A stretch of DNA of 64,000 bases from Pseudomonas libanensis. Its GTDB lineage: Bacteria > Pseudomonadota > Gammaproteobacteria > Pseudomonadales > Pseudomonadaceae. The position numbers and the translations under genes are program-made. The notes under the pieces were generated by a model. That model was not told where the DNA came from, did no database searches, and saw only the letters and a list, made by a program, of their open reading frames with translations. Positions 20,396 through 33,190 of this stretch are shown piece after piece. The stretch is from the NCBI RefSeq assembly GCF_001439685.1, contig NZ_JYLH01000003.1, forward strand, positions 310,001 to 374,000, in the 5' to 3' direction. Every line of letters starts with the position of its first letter. Positions within the stretch are counted from its first letter, which is position 1.

Positions 20396-21499
20396 ATGCA
20401 TTTCACCATTCAACGCGAAGCCCTGTTGAAACCCCTGCAACTGGTCGCAGGCGTCGTCGAGCGCCGACAGACCTTGCCGGTGCTTTCCAACGTATTACTG
20501 GTGGTCGAAGGCCAGCAGTTGTCCTTGACCGGTACCGACCTGGAAGTCGAGCTGGTGGGTCGCGTACAGCTCGAAGAGCCCGCCGAACCCGGCGAGATCA
20601 CCGTGCCGGCGCGCAAGCTGATGGATATCTGCAAAAGCCTGCCGAACGACGCGCTGATTGATATCAAGGTCGATGAGCAAAAGCTGGTGGTCAAGGCTGG
20701 TCGCAGCCGTTTTACCCTGTCGACCTTGCCGGCCAATGATTTCCCTACCGTGGAAGAAGGCCCAGGCTCGCTGACCTGCAGCCTGGAGCAGAGCAAGCTG
20801 CGTCGCTTGATCGAGCGCACCAGCTTTGCCATGGCCCAGCAGGACGTGCGTTACTACCTCAACGGCATGCTGCTGGAAGTATCGGAAGGCATCATCCGTG
20901 CCGTGGCCACTGATGGCCACCGTCTGGCGATGTGCTCGATGCGCGCCGATATCGGCCAGCCGGATCGCCACCAGGTGATCGTGCCGCGCAAAGGTATCCT
21001 CGAATTGGCCCGCCTGCTCACCGAGCCGGACGGCAACGTCAGCATCGTGTTGGGGCAGCATCACATCCGCGCAACCACTGGCGAGTTCACCTTCACTTCC
21101 AAGCTGGTTGACGGCAAGTTCCCGGATTACGAACGCGTGTTGCCTAAAGGTGGTGACAAGCTGGTAATCGGTGATCGCCAGGCGCTACGTGAGGCGTTCA
21201 GCCGTACTGCCATTCTGTCGAACGAAAAGTACCGCGGTATTCGCCTGCAACTGGCCAACGGCCAATTGAAAATCCAGGCCAACAACCCGGAACAGGAAGA
21301 GGCGGAAGAAGAAGTCGGCGTCGACTACAACGGCGGTTCACTGGAAATCGGCTTCAACGTGAGCTACTTGTTGGACGTACTGGGGGTGATGACGACTGAA
21401 CAGGTTCGCCTGATTCTGTCTGACTCCAACAGCAGCGCCCTGGTGCAAGAATCCGACAACGACGACTCGGCTTACGTTGTCATGCCGATGCGCCTGTAA
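20396..21499 (+). CDS. dnaN: DNA polymerase III subunit beta (sliding clamp)
   Basis: This 367-residue processivity clamp forms a ring dimer around DNA. Its three similar domains are about 1-120, 125-250 and 251-367, and the protein ends in the conserved YVVMPMRL motif, where the hydrophobic pocket binds polymerase and other partners. The N-terminus MHFTIQREALLKPLQLVAGVVE is typical. It lies 38 bases after dnaA and 20 before recF, in the classical dnaA-dnaN-recF-gyrB cluster. Confidence 0.99.
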   Translation: MHFTIQREALLKPLQLVAGVVERRQTLPVLSNVLLVVEGQQLSLTGTDLEVELVGRVQLEEPAEPGEITVPARKLMDICKSLPNDALIDIKVDEQKLVVKAGRSRFTLSTLPANDFPTVEEGPGSLTCSLEQSKLRRLIERTSFAMAQQDVRYYLNGMLLEVSEGIIRAVATDGHRLAMCSMRADIGQPDRHQVIVPRKGILELARLLTEPDGNVSIVLGQHHIRATTGEFTFTSKLVDGKFPDYERVLPKGGDKLVIGDRQALREAFSRTAILSNEKYRGIRLQLANGQLKIQANNPEQEEAEEEVGVDYNGGSLEIGFNVSYLLDVLGVMTTEQVRLILSDSNSSALVQESDNDDSAYVVMPMRL

Positions 21500-21519
21500 C
21501 CATGCTCAGCAGAAGCTAG

Positions 21520-25045
<3,526 letters not shown>

Positions 25046-25067
25046 TCAGGTATGCCGGCTAAAACCC

Positions 25068-25098
25068 AAAAGGCCAACGCATAGCGTTGGCCTTTTTT
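25068..25098. terminator. Bidirectional terminator after gyrB
   Basis: AGGCCAACGC (25071-25080) pairs with GCGTTGGCCT (25084-25093) around a 3-base loop, flanked by A-run on the left and TTTTTT on the right. It can end gyrB transcripts on the plus strand and the response regulator gene on the minus strand. Confidence 0.9.
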
Positions 25099-25118
25099 AT
25101 TGGGTGTATTTTTGAAAA

Positions 25119-25134
25119 TGCTCCACGTGGAACA
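25119..25134. promoter_or_regulatory. parS: parS site (15 of 16 match) after gyrB
   Basis: TGCTCCACGTGGAACA differs from the parS consensus at one base. It lies between the gyrB terminator and the stop of the convergent response regulator, the only good parS site here that is intergenic. Confidence 0.9.
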
Positions 25135-25143
25135 TCACGAAAT

Positions 25144-25866
25144 TTAACTTTGGGAGTTCGTTGCCACACTCTCCAACCGATACCCGTACCCATAAATCGT
25201 CAACAGCTGCCAACCGCGATCCGCCGTCAGTCCCAGCTTATTGCGCAGACGGTAGATGTGCGTATCCAAAGGCCGGGAAGAAACCATTTCTTCGTGGCTC
25301 CAGAATCGCTCATACAGGTACTCGCGAGAGAGCGGTCGGGCCAAATTGGCGAACAGGCAACTGGCAAGGCGGTACTCCCGTTCCGTCAGGTTGATAGGTT
25401 TGCCTGCGCGGGTGACGGTCAATTCAGCATCGTCGAAGGTCAGATCGTTGAAGCTCTGCACTTCCTGAGTAGCCGACTTCTGCAGGCCATGGCGCCGCAA
25501 GACAGCACTGACTCGGGCTTTGAGTTCATTAGGTCGAAAGGGCTTGCTGACGTAATCGTCCGCGCCGCTATTTAATGCTGTGACGATATCGCTCTCGGCA
25601 TCACGACTGGTGAGCATGATGACGGCGGGAGGGGATTCCATATGTTCGCGGGTCCAGCGCAACAGTGCGATCCCCGAGATATCCGGCAGTTGCCAATCGA
25701 GTATCAGCAGGTCAAAGGTCTCCCGACGCAGTTGGCGCAGCAGGTCCTCACCGCGCTCAAAGAAATGCAGGGACCAGGGCTGTTCCGCTTGGCTGGGAAT
25801 CTGTCGCAGTGTCTGTTCCACCCGTCTCAATTCGGCGGGCTCGTCATCCAGTATTGCGACGCGCAT
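25144..25866 (-). CDS. OmpR/PhoB-type response regulator
   Basis: This 240-residue regulator has a receiver domain at 1-125, with the acidic pocket LDDEP (about 6-10), the phospho-acceptor Asp57 in LLILDWQLPD, and the lysine in DDYVSKPF. A winged-helix DNA-binding domain follows (about 140-235, LTEREYRLASCLFANLARPLSREYLYERFW and THIYRLRNKLG). I chose ATG 25864-25866 (MRVAILDDEP), preceded by a ggaagg ribosome site; the longer frame adds an unlikely leader. It is divergent from the CHASE2 kinase at 26254, its probable partner. I do not recognise a named ortholog; target genes unknown. Confidence 0.92.
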   Translation of the reverse strand: MRVAILDDEPAELRRVEQTLRQIPSQAEQPWSLHFFERGEDLLRQLRRETFDLLILDWQLPDISGIALLRWTREHMESPPAVIMLTSRDAESDIVTALNSGADDYVSKPFRPNELKARVSAVLRRHGLQKSATQEVQSFNDLTFDDAELTVTRAGKPINLTEREYRLASCLFANLARPLSREYLYERFWSHEEMVSSRPLDTHIYRLRNKLGLTADRGWQLLTIYGYGYRLESVATNSQS

Positions 25867-26253
25867 GGGTGGGTCCTTCCTACAAAAATACAAGAGCTTT
25901 GAATGGGAGGCACTGCTGTGCAAATGCCGGCCTCTGAATCTGAATAATTATGGATGGATTCTACACTTCGGGAATCTCTCGATACGCTGATATCAAAGGG
26001 CTGTTAACTTGACGCGCTCTCGATGCTTAAAGGAAAGATACCGGCTCCTGTGTATAAGGAAAAGGCGCCGTGCCGATAGCCTCCCCGGTACGTCTGTTTG
26101 GCGGGCCTACACAAAGCCTTCCGATGAGACCGAAATAAGCTTCACTTGTTTCAGAGCATCGTATGCGTTTCATCGTAACCACCTGGAGCCTGGGCCTATG
26201 GCAGCTTTACCTGCAAACCATCTTCGCTTTTGTCTAAGTGCGGCGGTAGCCCT
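25867..26253. promoter_or_regulatory. Divergent promoter region of the two-component pair
   Basis: This 387-base gap separates the regulator from the CHASE2 kinase. I see no RNA gene and no clear operator. A 24-codon open frame at 26163-26237 (MRFIVTTWSLGLWQLYLQTI...) ends 16 bases before the kinase GTG and might be a leader peptide, but it has no strong ribosome site. An 82-codon frame at 26009-26257 looks like chance. Confidence 0.4.
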
Positions 26254-28533
26254 GTGAAATTATGGCGCAAAGCCGAGAAACGCCAACCTACCCGAGCACA
26301 GCTGTTGTTTCATGGGCTGGTGCGGGAATGGCTGTTGATCGGCTTGGTACTGCTGCCCTTCACCGCGTACTTGTCCTTGAGCCCAGGCCTGGCCCTCAAT
26401 AACCCGCTCTACGATAGCTTGCGTCGGCTGGCACCTGTGCCGGTAGATCCGCGGATCCTGCTGGTGACTATTGACGCCCCCAGCCTGGAAGTACTCGGCC
26501 CATGGCCTTGGCCGCGCAGTGTGCATGCCGACCTGATTGGACGCCTGAGTGCCGCCCAGCCTGCGGCCATTCTGTTTGATGTCATTTTCAGTGAGTCCGG
26601 AAAGGACGCCGATGGCCAGCGATTGGCCGATGCCGTGTGTAAAGCCGGGAATGTATTGCTGCCTATCATCGGTGATAGCGGCGGGAGCCCGGGCCCGCCG
26701 CAAGAGCCGTTATCGCCATTGCTCAAATGCGCCAAGGGGGTTGGGCATATTAACGTCGAGGCGGATAACGACGGCGTGGTGCGCAGTGTGTATCTGCGTG
26801 AAGGCCCCCCCGGAAGTACGCTTCCGCAATTGGCCTGGCTGGCATTCACGCTGAGTGGACAAGCCCCGACCATGCCTGGATTGTCTCAAGCGCCCAGCAA
26901 TGTGCGATGGCACCAGGAGCATGAGATTCGTGTTCCATTCACCTCCGAGGCCGAGCACTTTCCCAGTGTCTCCTATGTCAGCGTATTACGCGGCGAAGTA
27001 CCTCCAGAGTCGCTGCGTGGTCGACTGATTCTGATAGGTGCCACGGCCTATGGAATGGCCGATCGTTTCGTGACGCCGCTCTCCTCCACCGTTGGTACTA
27101 CCGCTGGTGTGGAGATCCAAGCCGACGTGCTCAATGGCTTATTGCAGGGCCGCAGCATTGTCGACTTGCCCGGGTGGCTGGCAGCGTTGTTGGCAACATC
27201 ATTGGTAAAGCTGCTGCTGGGTCTTTTGCTTTATCGCCCACGTTACGCCCTGTGGATGACCTTGGCAGGCATGGCCGTCGCGTTGCTGGGGTCTTGGGCG
27301 CTGCTACGCCTGGGACACTGGTGGTCCCCTGCGGCCTGCCTGATTGGTTTGTTGCTCAGTTATCTGATCTGGAACTGGCGACGCTTGAGCGTGATTCTCG
27401 CCTATTTTGGCTGGGAATTGGCCCGCCTGGATAACGAACCGAAGGTGCTTCCTGAGCGCCGCCGTGCGCCTGCCAGTAAGGGCGACGTACTGCAGGGGCG
27501 GATCTTTGCCCTTGAGCAAGCCGTCAGCCGCACGCGAGATACACGGCGCTTTATGGCTGACGGACTCGAATGCCTGCCGGTCGCGACGCTGATCACCGAC
27601 CCCCAGGGCAATATTCTGTTGGCCAACCGTGTGGCCCGTGACGTATTCGGCAATGACCTGGTCGGCGAAAACCTCGTCGAACAACTCGCCGATTTGGGCT
27701 ATCCCCCGCTGCACAACGGCGTACGCCCTGCCCTGTCAGCACTGGAACTGGTGGAGTTCCGCGACATCCACCAACGCAGTCTGCGCATGGAGCTTGCACC
27801 TTTGCTTCCCGCGGAAGGTGATTTTGCCCTCGGCTGGTTACTCAGCCTGACTGATCTGAGCAAAGAGCGCGAAGCCCAGCAGCACCGCGAGACTATGTTG
27901 CGTTTCCTTTCCCATGACCTGCGTGCACCGCATTCGGCGATCCTTGCCTTGCTGGATGTGCATAACGGCGAATCGCCGGTCTTTGCCCAGATCGAGCAGC
28001 AGGTCCGCCGGGCCTTGAGCCTTACCGAATCCTTTGTGCAATTGGCCAAGGCCGAGGCTGACGGGTATCAGTTCCAACCGACCCTGTTCGCCATGCTGGT
28101 GATGGACGCCTTTGATCAGGTAGCGGTGATTGCGCAGCTCAAGGGCATTCATCTGGTCCACGATCTGGATGAGGCCGATGAGGCCATGGTCTACGCCGAC
28201 CAATCACTGCTCACCCGGGCGTTGTTCAATGTGCTGGAGAATGCGATCAAGTATTCCCCATCCGGTACTACCGTCAGGCTGAGGCATGCCAGCGCACAAG
28301 GTTGGTTGGAATGCCGCATCAGCGACCAAGGGCCGGGGATTGCGCCTAAGGATTTACCGGAGCTGTTCAGCCAATACCGGCGTTTCGATTCCGCCCAGGG
28401 CAGTGACGGTCTTGGGCTTGGCCTGAGCATGGTCAAAGCCGTGGTAGAACGGCATGGTGGGCGCATTACTTGTGAAAGTGAGCTGGGCAAAGGCTCAACG
28501 TTCATATTGCAACTGCCCCAATTGGACGACTGA
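26254..28533 (+). CDS. CHASE2-domain sensor histidine kinase
   Basis: About 759 residues, inner membrane. An N-terminal helix (about 25-45) is followed by a periplasmic CHASE2 sensor domain (about 50-300, with PRILLVTIDAPSLEVLGPWPWPR and GRLILIGATAYGMADRF). Three membrane helices follow (about 310-375), then a PAS-like domain (about 440-535). The HisKA dimerisation domain has phospho-acceptor His554 in SHDLRAPHSAIL, and an HATPase domain carries NVLENAIKYS, DQGPGIAP and GLGLGLSMV. There is no in-frame ATG upstream; GTG 26254 is preferred, TTG 26230 is the alternative. It pairs with the divergent regulator at 25144-25866. The signal is unknown. Confidence 0.92.
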   Translation: MKLWRKAEKRQPTRAQLLFHGLVREWLLIGLVLLPFTAYLSLSPGLALNNPLYDSLRRLAPVPVDPRILLVTIDAPSLEVLGPWPWPRSVHADLIGRLSAAQPAAILFDVIFSESGKDADGQRLADAVCKAGNVLLPIIGDSGGSPGPPQEPLSPLLKCAKGVGHINVEADNDGVVRSVYLREGPPGSTLPQLAWLAFTLSGQAPTMPGLSQAPSNVRWHQEHEIRVPFTSEAEHFPSVSYVSVLRGEVPPESLRGRLILIGATAYGMADRFVTPLSSTVGTTAGVEIQADVLNGLLQGRSIVDLPGWLAALLATSLVKLLLGLLLYRPRYALWMTLAGMAVALLGSWALLRLGHWWSPAACLIGLLLSYLIWNWRRLSVILAYFGWELARLDNEPKVLPERRRAPASKGDVLQGRIFALEQAVSRTRDTRRFMADGLECLPVATLITDPQGNILLANRVARDVFGNDLVGENLVEQLADLGYPPLHNGVRPALSALELVEFRDIHQRSLRMELAPLLPAEGDFALGWLLSLTDLSKEREAQQHRETMLRFLSHDLRAPHSAILALLDVHNGESPVFAQIEQQVRRALSLTESFVQLAKAEADGYQFQPTLFAMLVMDAFDQVAVIAQLKGIHLVHDLDEADEAMVYADQSLLTRALFNVLENAIKYSPSGTTVRLRHASAQGWLECRISDQGPGIAPKDLPELFSQYRRFDSAQGSDGLGLGLSMVKAVVERHGGRITCESELGKGSTFILQLPQLDD

Positions 28534-28555
28534 AAAATAGACTTTTCTGGTGCAT

Positions 28556-28584
28556 AAAAAACCGGTCTCAAGGACCGGTTTTTT
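28556..28584 (+). terminator. Intrinsic terminator after the CHASE2 kinase
   Basis: ACCGGTC (28561-28567) and GACCGGT (28573-28579) form a stem with A-run before and TTTTTT after. It ends the kinase transcript and may also work for the minus-strand gene beyond. The following 28585-28700 is AT-rich with a perfect DnaA box at 28699-28707. Confidence 0.88.
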
Positions 28585-28712
28585 AATGAAGAAAAAACTT
28601 ATGCACGTTTTTCAAGATTTTATGAGATCAAGAAATATGTAATAAAATCAGTCTTTTAGGAAGAAAAAAAGCCAATTCGCCAACAAAGCGTACACAGGTT
28701 ATCCACAGATGC

Positions 28713-29483
28713 TCAAACGACGGGGGTCTCTACCACTACGGGTTCCGGAGGCAAGGAGCCCATGGCCCGCTGTTGCGCTTCATTCCACGCCGCTGCGCGG
28801 TCGTTCAGTGCGGCAATGGCACGTGGCCCTTCGCCTTCTGCGTACATCGGTTCGCCGATTACCACGGTGATGGTGCCGGCGCGTTTGGCCCAGCCGGTCT
28901 TGGGCCAGAACTTGCCGGCGTTATGTGCAATTGGCAGCACAGGCAAGTTGGCATTGACCGCCAGTGCGGTACCGCCACGTGAGAACTTGCCCACCGTACC
29001 GTAGGGCACCCGTGTGCCTTCCGGGAAGATCAGTACCCACACGCCATCCTTGAGCAGTTCATCACCTTTCTTGGCGACATGCTTGAGCGCTGCCTTGGGG
29101 TTGTCGCGGTCGATGGCGATCGGCCGGAGCATAGCCATGGCCCAGCCGAAGAACGGCACATACAGCAGCTCGCGCTTGAGCACCTGGCTCAGTGGCGAGA
29201 AATAGGCCGAGAGGAAGAACGTCTCCCAGGTGCTCTGGTGGTTCGACAGAATCACACAGGGCTGCTCCGGGACGTTTTCAGCGCCCTTGATCTCGAAACG
29301 GATATTGAGGAATACCTTGCTCAGCCACAACGCGCAGCGGCACCAATAGACATTGATGAAGCGATAACGCGCCTTGAAAGGCAGGAATGGCGCAATAAAA
29401 AAGCTCAGGGTGCACCAGAGAAACGAACTGGTGCCCAGCAGCAGGTAAAAGAAAAAGGTTCTGATGGCCTGCAAGATCGACAT
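28713..29483 (-). CDS. Lysophosphatidic acid acyltransferase, HdtS/LptA type (PlsC family)
   Basis: This 256-residue inner-membrane acyltransferase makes phosphatidic acid from lysophosphatidic acid. Two N-terminal hydrophobic segments (about 8-35) come first. Block I is NHQSTWE (81-87, a Glu variant of the usual NHX4D), and block III is FPEGTRVPYG. I chose ATG 29481-29483 (MSILQAIRTF). The sequence and the position beside gmhB-glyS match hdtS of P. fluorescens F113, first described as an N-acyl-homoserine-lactone synthase and later shown to be an LPA acyltransferase, and P. aeruginosa lptA (PA0005). It lies 82 bases after gmhB. Confidence 0.9.
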   Translation of the reverse strand: MSILQAIRTFFFYLLLGTSSFLWCTLSFFIAPFLPFKARYRFINVYWCRCALWLSKVFLNIRFEIKGAENVPEQPCVILSNHQSTWETFFLSAYFSPLSQVLKRELLYVPFFGWAMAMLRPIAIDRDNPKAALKHVAKKGDELLKDGVWVLIFPEGTRVPYGTVGKFSRGGTALAVNANLPVLPIAHNAGKFWPKTGWAKRAGTITVVIGEPMYAEGEGPRAIAALNDRAAAWNEAQQRAMGSLPPEPVVVETPVV

Positions 29484-29565
29484 GGCGGCATTTACCGTTG
29501 CGGGACACGGCCCGCCTGTTAAAAGCGCACTCCCGAACAATCCTTGGTCAGGAAGTCGAGGGCGG

Positions 29566-30102
29566 CTAGTTGTTGATAAGTTCTGCGGCAACGGCCGCCA
29601 GATCGTCAAAAATCAAGGTGCCTACCGGCAGGTTTTTCGCCTGGGTCTTTTCGCCTTTTCCGGTCTTAACCAAAACTGGCTGAGAGTCGACGGCCTTGGC
29701 TGCCTCCAGGTCACCGAGGCTGTCCCCGACGAACCATATCCCAGCTAACGGCACCTTGTAATGTTCTGCAATGATTTTCAACATGCCAGGCTTGGGCTTG
29801 CGGCAATCGCAGCCCTCATCCGGCCCATGGGGGCAGTACACCACCAGCCCCACCTCGCCTCCCTGCTCGGCCACTAACGTGCGCAAACGCGCATGCATGG
29901 CCTCCAGGGTATGGATGTCGTAGTAACCCCGGGCGATGCCGGACTGGTTGGTGGCGATGGCCACGGTCCAGCCGGCTTTGCTCAACTGCGCGATGGCCTC
30001 GATCGAGCCGGGCAGTGGGATCCACTCATCCACCGACTTGATGTAAGCGTCGGAGTCGTAGTTGATCACCCCGTCCCGATCGAGAATCAGCAGTTTCAAC
30101 AT
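29566..30102 (-). CDS. gmhB: D-glycero-beta-D-manno-heptose 1,7-bisphosphate 7-phosphatase
   Basis: This 178-residue HAD-superfamily phosphatase removes the 7-phosphate from heptose bisphosphate during synthesis of ADP-heptose for the LPS core. The HAD nucleophile motif is at the N-terminus (LILDRDGVINYD, 5-16). The zinc-binding loop CPHGPDEGCDCRKPKPGM (about 92-109) distinguishes GmhB from related histidinol phosphatases, and FVGDSLGDLEAA is the last HAD motif. It starts two bases after glyS ends, so it is co-transcribed with the glycyl-tRNA synthetase genes. Confidence 0.95.
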   Translation of the reverse strand: MLKLLILDRDGVINYDSDAYIKSVDEWIPLPGSIEAIAQLSKAGWTVAIATNQSGIARGYYDIHTLEAMHARLRTLVAEQGGEVGLVVYCPHGPDEGCDCRKPKPGMLKIIAEHYKVPLAGIWFVGDSLGDLEAAKAVDSQPVLVKTGKGEKTQAKNLPVGTLIFDDLAAVAAELINN

Positions 30103-30104
30103 GA

Positions 30105-32159
30105 TCAGCCCAGTACGGAAATGTCAGCGATATTGATGAACAGGCCACGCAGACGCGCGAGCATGGCGTAGCGGTTTTTCCGCACGCCGGCATCGTCGGC
30201 ATTGATCATCACTGCTTCGAAGAACGCATCCACCGGCTCACGCAACGACGCCAGGCGCGCCAACGCTTGCGCGTAGTTACGCTCGGCGATCAGCGGCTTC
30301 ACGGCGTTTTCGGCCTTGGCAATGGCCGAGTTCAGCGAAAACTCCTTGGCATCGGCAAACAGGCCTGGGTCGACTTCAGCATTGCCGAGGTTGTCGGCCT
30401 TGCTCAGAAGGTTCGACACGCGCTTGTTCACGGCGGCCAGGGCATCAGCTTCCGGCAGCTTGCGGAAGGCCTGTACGGCTTGTACACGCTGATCGAAGTC
30501 CAGGGCCGAACCCGGTTGCAAGGCACGCACCGACAGGTAGACGGAAACGTCCACGCCTTCGTCTTCATAACGCGCACGCAGGCGGTCGAACACGAACTCC
30601 AGCACTTGCTCGGCCAGGCCGGCTTGCTTGACCTTGGCGCCGAACTGGCCGACGGCGAACACCACGGCTTGGGTCAGGTCGAGGTCCAGCTTCTTGTCGA
30701 TCAGGATGCGCAGCACGCCCAAGGCCGCACGACGCAAGGCATAGGGGTCTTTGCTACCGGTGGGCAGCATGCCGATGCCAAAGATGCCCACCAGCGTATC
30801 CAGCTTGTCGGCGATGGCTACCGCCGCACCGGTCAGGGTGGTCGGCAGCTCTGCACCGGCACCGCGCGGCATGTACTGCTCGTTCAGGGCCAGGGCAACT
30901 TCTTGCGGCTCACCGTCGTTAAGGGCGTAGTAGTAACCGGCAACGCCTTGCATCTCGGGGAATTCGCCGACCATCTCGGTGGCCAGGTCGCACTTGGACA
31001 GCAGGCCGGCGCGTGCGGCCCAGGCCGGGTCGCCGCCAATGCGTGGGGCAATGTAGGCCGCCAGTTTGGAAACCCGTGCGGCCTTGTCATAGACACTGCC
31101 GAGTTTTTCCTGGAACACCACGTTCTGCAGGCGCAGATTGAAGTCTTCCAGCTTCTGCTTCTTGTCTTGCTTGAAGAAGAACTCGGCGTCGGTCAGGCGC
31201 GGGCGAACGACTTTTTCGTTACCGGCGATGATCTGCTGCGGGTCTTTGCTTTCGATGTTGGCCACGGTGATAAAACGCGGCAGCAACTTGCCGTCCGCGT
31301 CGAGCAGGCAGAAATACTTCTGGTTGTCCTGCATGGTGGTGATCAACGCTTCTTGCGGCACCTCAAGGAAGCGCTCCTCGAACGAGCACACCAGCGGCAC
31401 CGGCCATTCCACCAAGGCGGTCACTTCGTCCAGCAGGCTTGGCGGCACGATGGCGGTGCCTTCCTGCAGGCGCGCCAGCTCTTCGGTGCGCTTGCTGATC
31501 AGCTCGCGACGCTCATTGGCATCGGCCAGCACATAAGCAGCGCGCAGGTCGTTGAGGTAGTTGGCCGGCGAGGTGATACGCACGCTTTCTGGATGGTGGA
31601 AGCGGTGCCCACGGGAATCACGACCGGCCTTTTGGGCGAGGATGGTGCAGTCGATGACCTGATCGCCGAGCAGCATCACCAGCCATTGGGTCGGACGCAC
31701 GAACTCTTCCTTGCGCGCACCCCAGCGCATGCGCTTGGGGATAGGCAGGTCGTTCAGGGAATCTTCGACGATGGTCGGCAACAGGCTGGCGGTCGGCTTG
31801 CCGGTGATGACCTGGCTGAAACGCAGTTTCGGGCCGCTCTGGTCGATCTCGCTCAGCTCTACGCCACATTTCTTGGCAAAGCCAAGGGCGGCCTGGGTCG
31901 GGTTGCCTTCGGCATCGAAAGCCGCCTGGCGCGGTGGGCCGTCCAGGTTGATGCTGCGATCCGGCTGCTGGGTTTCCAGCGCGGTCAGCAGCACCGCCAG
32001 GCGACGTGGCGCGGCGTAGACTTTCTTGGCTTCAAATTTCAGGCCGGCGGTCTGCAGGCCTTTTTCGATACCGGCCAGGAACGCATCGGCCAGTGTATTG
32101 AGCGCCTTGGGTGGCAGCTCTTCGGTGCCCAGTTCAACCAGGAAATCTTGAGCACTCAT
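30105..32159 (-). CDS. glyS: Glycyl-tRNA synthetase subunit beta
   Basis: This 684-residue beta subunit of the bacterial-type alpha2beta2 glycyl-tRNA synthetase recognises tRNA-Gly. The N-terminus [20 protein letters not shown] is characteristic, and the C-terminal anticodon-binding region ends in [21 protein letters not shown]. It overlaps glyQ by four bases (ATGA), so the subunits are translationally coupled. A 659-codon frame on the opposite strand (30267-32246) is a composition shadow. Confidence 0.98.
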   Translation of the reverse strand: MSAQDFLVELGTEELPPKALNTLADAFLAGIEKGLQTAGLKFEAKKVYAAPRRLAVLLTALETQQPDRSINLDGPPRQAAFDAEGNPTQAALGFAKKCGVELSEIDQSGPKLRFSQVITGKPTASLLPTIVEDSLNDLPIPKRMRWGARKEEFVRPTQWLVMLLGDQVIDCTILAQKAGRDSRGHRFHHPESVRITSPANYLNDLRAAYVLADANERRELISKRTEELARLQEGTAIVPPSLLDEVTALVEWPVPLVCSFEERFLEVPQEALITTMQDNQKYFCLLDADGKLLPRFITVANIESKDPQQIIAGNEKVVRPRLTDAEFFFKQDKKQKLEDFNLRLQNVVFQEKLGSVYDKAARVSKLAAYIAPRIGGDPAWAARAGLLSKCDLATEMVGEFPEMQGVAGYYYALNDGEPQEVALALNEQYMPRGAGAELPTTLTGAAVAIADKLDTLVGIFGIGMLPTGSKDPYALRRAALGVLRILIDKKLDLDLTQAVVFAVGQFGAKVKQAGLAEQVLEFVFDRLRARYEDEGVDVSVYLSVRALQPGSALDFDQRVQAVQAFRKLPEADALAAVNKRVSNLLSKADNLGNAEVDPGLFADAKEFSLNSAIAKAENAVKPLIAERNYAQALARLASLREPVDAFFEAVMINADDAGVRKNRYAMLARLRGLFINIADISVLG

Positions 32160-33109
32160 TGTGCAGCCTCCAGCTTAGCCAACACTTCATCACGCAAATC
32201 CGGGGTTGCCATCGGGAAGCCCAGCTTGGCGCGAGCCAGCAGGTAGGCTTGGGCGACGGAACGCGCCAGGGTGCGTACACGCAGGATGTATTGCTGGCGC
32301 GCAGTAACCGAGATGGCACGGCGGGCGTCCAGCAGGTTGAAGGTATGGGACGCCTTCAACACCATTTCATAGCTCGGCAACGGCAGCGGCTGGTCGAGTT
32401 CGATCAGGCGCTTGGCTTCGCTTTCATAGAAGTCGAACAGTTCGAACAGCTTATCGACGTTGGCATGCTCGAAGTTATAAGTGGACTGCTCCACTTCGTT
32501 CTGATGGAACACGTCGCCATAGGTTACTTTGCCGAACGGGCCGTCAGCCCACACCAGGTCGTAGACCGAGTCCACGCCTTGCAGGTACATGGCCAGGCGC
32601 TCGAGGCCGTAGGTGATCTCGCCGGTCACCGGGTAGCACTCGATGCCGCCCGCCTGCTGGAAGTAAGTGAACTGCGTCACTTCCATGCCATTGAGCCAGA
32701 CTTCCCAGCCCAGGCCCCAGGCGCCGAGGGTTGGCGATTCCCAGTTGTCTTCGACGAAACGGATGTCGTGCACCAGTGGGTCCAGGCCCACATGCTTCAA
32801 CGAGCCCAGGTACAGTTCCTGGAAATTATCCGGGTTGGGCTTCAGTACCACCTGGAACTGGTAGTAGTGCTGCAGACGGTTCGGGTTTTCGCCGTAGCGG
32901 CCGTCAGTCGGGCGACGACTGGGCTGCACATAAGCGGCGTTCCAGGTTTCCGGGCCGATGGCCCGCAGGAATGTAGCGGTGTGGAAAGTGCCGGCGCCTA
33001 CTTCCATATCGTAGGGCTGAAGTACCACACAACCTTGCTCGGCCCAGTATTGCTGGAGGGCGAGGATCAAGTCTTGGAAGGTACGCACGGCTGGCGTAGG
33101 CTGGCTCAC
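32156..33109 (-). CDS. glyQ: Glycyl-tRNA synthetase subunit alpha
   Basis: This 317-residue catalytic subunit activates glycine and charges tRNA-Gly with GlyS. Conserved class II stretches include [25 protein letters not shown] and [29 protein letters not shown]. The start is taken as GTG 33107-33109 ([13 protein letters not shown]), because an AGGTGA ribosome site lies six bases upstream and the family starts here. Another GTG at 33116-33118 adds three codons. It heads the glyQ-glyS-gmhB run. Confidence 0.97.
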   Translation of the reverse strand: MSQPTPAVRTFQDLILALQQYWAEQGCVVLQPYDMEVGAGTFHTATFLRAIGPETWNAAYVQPSRRPTDGRYGENPNRLQHYYQFQVVLKPNPDNFQELYLGSLKHVGLDPLVHDIRFVEDNWESPTLGAWGLGWEVWLNGMEVTQFTYFQQAGGIECYPVTGEITYGLERLAMYLQGVDSVYDLVWADGPFGKVTYGDVFHQNEVEQSTYNFEHANVDKLFELFDFYESEAKRLIELDQPLPLPSYEMVLKASHTFNLLDARRAISVTARQQYILRVRTLARSVAQAYLLARAKLGFPMATPDLRDEVLAKLEAAQ

Positions 33110-33190
33110 GAAATTCACCTGTTACTTGGGCTGCGATTTAAAGAGCGGGAGTATACCCGATTCGGCCCTGCCACCACTCCCTGGAGCCTT

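Noticed and set aside
26009-26257. 82-codon frame before the CHASE2 kinase
   Set aside because: Composition unlike coding sequence here and overlaps the kinase start; no homolog recognised.
30267-32246. 659-codon plus-strand frame opposite glyS
   Set aside because: Antisense shadow of a certain gene, with no recognisable motifs or ribosome site.
32111-33190. Upstream extension of the tag open frame
   Set aside because: Most of it lies opposite glyQ; the conserved glycosylase begins at 33191.
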